Assembly: GCF_000518645.1 (NCBI RefSeq)
Contig: NZ_JADZ01000004.1
Location: 124,001 to 188,000 of the forward strand
DNA: 64,000 bases
Reading direction: 5' to 3'
Source of the DNA: Curvibacter gracilis ATCC BAA-807
GTDB taxonomy: Bacteria; Pseudomonadota; Gammaproteobacteria; Burkholderiales; Burkholderiaceae_C
A program made the position numbers and the translations under genes. Position 1 is the stretch's first letter; every line of letters begins with the position of its first letter. Below, one piece after another: positions 62,997 through 64,000 of the stretch. The notes under the pieces were generated by a model. The model was given only the letters and a program-made list of their open reading frames with translations. It searched no databases and was not told where the DNA came from.

Positions 62997-63631
62997 GGTG
63001 AAGGTCCTTGGTGTGAAGTTTTGGAGGTGTCCGCCGGGGCGCCACGGGGGGGGCTTGCACCGGGCTGGCGCTTGAGTGGGCCCAGGGCGGGGCCGGCCGT
63101 GCCCCACACCCCGTCCCAGAAGAAGGTGGTCACGCCAAAGCGGTGGTGTTGGCCCGGCTGGTGGTGGCTGGCGTGCCAGTGCTTGTAGCGGCGGGCCCAG
63201 GGGCGTTGCGGGCGGTGGTGGTGCAGCGCATGGTGGGCCAGCGAGTACACGAACAGCCCGGCCAGCACACCGGCGGCCAGGGGCAGGCCCTGCCAGGCGG
63301 GCAGCCAGGCCAGGCTGGGCAGCAGCACCAACAGCCCGAAGGCCGAGGCGCTGATCACCGTGGGGCTGCAGATGCGCGCTGCCGGCCGGTCGTGGTGCAT
63401 CTGGTGCCAGCGCCGGAACGGGTCGAAGCCATGCAGCACGAAGCGGTGCAGCAGGTACTCCAGCAGGGTCCAGATCAGGGCCCCAAGGGCAAACAGCAGC
63501 ACGCCGGGCAGGCGCTGCGCCGGGGGCACGGCCCAGGCCAGCCACAGGCTCAGGCCCATGGACGCGGCGCCATAGAACACCAGGTCGGCGTAGTAGGCCC
63601 GGGCACTGTGCTCCAGGTTCAAGAAGGCCAT
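62993..63631 (-). CDS. Fatty acid hydroxylase/sterol desaturase family membrane protein
   Basis: 212 residues. Histidine boxes of the diiron hydroxylase family are complete: HRFVLHG, HQMHHD, HHALHHHRP and HWHASHH. Four or more hydrophobic segments surround them. Family members add hydroxyl groups to fatty acids, carotenoids or sterols in the inner membrane with O2 and electrons from a partner. The substrate is unknown; a lipid-modifying role fits the envelope-stress neighbours. It is coupled by ATGA to the BON gene. Confidence 0.88.
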   Translation of the reverse strand: MAFLNLEHSARAYYADLVFYGAASMGLSLWLAWAVPPAQRLPGVLLFALGALIWTLLEYLLHRFVLHGFDPFRRWHQMHHDRPAARICSPTVISASAFGLLVLLPSLAWLPAWQGLPLAAGVLAGLFVYSLAHHALHHHRPQRPWARRYKHWHASHHQPGQHHRFGVTTFFWDGVWGTAGPALGPLKRQPGASPPRGAPADTSKTSHQGPSP

Positions 63632-63745
63632 GGGTTTCCTTTGGCGGGTTGCGGGCTGGGGTGCGAGCCCTCAGCTTGGCGCCGCCGCAGCGTCGGGTCT
63701 GTGCGCTGTCGAACCCTGATCGGCCCTGGCCTGGCCGGGTGGGGA

Positions 63746-64000
63746 TCAGCGTGCCGGCAGGTTGGGCAGCAGGCGGTCGTATTCGCGCTTGACCACCTGG
63801 TAGCACTCACAGGTGCGTTTCTCCAGGCCGGGTCGGTCCAGCACCGTGATGTGACCGCGGGCGTAGCGGATCAGGCCCCCAGCCTGCAGCTGCAGCGCGG
63901 CTCCAGTCACGCCTTCGCGCCGCACGCCCAGCATGTTGGAGATCAGCTCCTGGGTCATGATCAGGTCGGGGCCGCTCAAGCGGTCCAGGCTCAGCAGCAG
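63746..64000 (-). CDS. Crp/Fnr-family regulator, C-terminal part; N-terminal part beyond the window
   Basis: 85 codons from the window edge to the stop at 63746. The visible winged helix is LLSLDRLSGPDLIMTQELISNMLGVRREGVTGAAL, then GGLIRYARGHITVLDRPGLEKRTCECYQVV. This CECY-ending type is the same subgroup as the gene at 48573. The frame is open through base 64000, so the true start lies outside. It flanks the stress cluster opposite the Fnr-like gene at 54141. Confidence 0.85.
   Translation of the reverse strand: MLLSLDRLSGPDLIMTQELISNMLGVRREGVTGAALQLQAGGLIRYARGHITVLDRPGLEKRTCECYQVVKREYDRLLPNLPAR

Overview
The window is high-GC, densely coded bacterial DNA with almost no gaps over 300 bases. 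No rRNA, tRNA, CRISPR array, prophage or complete insertion sequence is visible. The gene families suggest a metabolically versatile, free-living betaproteobacterium, probably of the order Burkholderiales: a Bug-type solute receptor next to its hydrolase, HAAT-type ABC importers, many LysR, Crp/Fnr and MocR regulators, and small DUF3309, DUF2789, BON and LTXXQ stress proteins. Genus cannot be set from sequence reading alone.

Layout. 1-3.7 kb: a partial LysR gene diverges from a small detoxification-type operon (secreted metallo-beta-lactamase-fold protein, FMN azoreductase, YciI protein, secreted alpha/beta hydrolase). 4-8.6 kb: a very large MHYT-PAS-hybrid histidine kinase is translationally coupled to a REC-HD-GYP response regulator, a phosphorelay expected to end in cyclic-di-GMP hydrolysis. 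8.7-13.9 kb: a DUF1501/DUF1800 export-type pair with two small upstream genes, then a 58-residue membrane protein and a Ser/Thr-rich protein. 14-19.5 kb: a Baeyer-Villiger monooxygenase fused to an esterase beside an AraC regulator, and a nitrilase beside a LysR regulator. 19.6-21 kb: a DUF4143 ATPase next to four exact-period 23-bp repeats.

21-30 kb holds a complete Nit1C cluster (MSMEG_0572 protein, Nit6803-type nitrilase, radical SAM, GNAT, AIR-synthase-like, glycosyltransferase, MSMEG_0570 protein, flavoprotein). A MocR-type PLP regulator diverges from it, and the 380-bp gap contains three perfect TTGATCGCA boxes and a related dyad. A short acyl-CoA-dehydrogenase-like gene follows. 31-33 kb: a secreted PAP2 phosphatase with a beta-strand tail. 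33-40 kb: an amidase plus a complete HAAT importer with fused LivM-LivG, divergent from a LuxR regulator. 40-53 kb: lysA/lysR, pirin-OsmC-LysR, darcynin beside a Crp/Fnr gene, an MFS exporter beside a LysR gene, a second Crp/Fnr gene, and a DUF3237-Bug-M20 hydrolase operon with its LysR.

53-64 kb is an envelope and stress cluster: small secreted or membrane proteins, a cytochrome c operon with chained ATGA overlaps, a phospholipase D/cardiolipin synthase, a ferritin-like protein, a collagen-like lipoprotein, glycine-zipper, YflT and BON proteins and a fatty-acid-hydroxylase-type membrane enzyme, with a Crp/Fnr gene at each side. Two nitrilases, the Nit1C genes, an amidase with an amide/urea-type importer and an M20 amidohydrolase together suggest scavenging of organic nitrogen (nitriles, perhaps cyanide, amides); this is inference from gene families. 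Most metabolic operons here face a divergent regulator, and most of those gaps carry a clear dyad or direct repeat.
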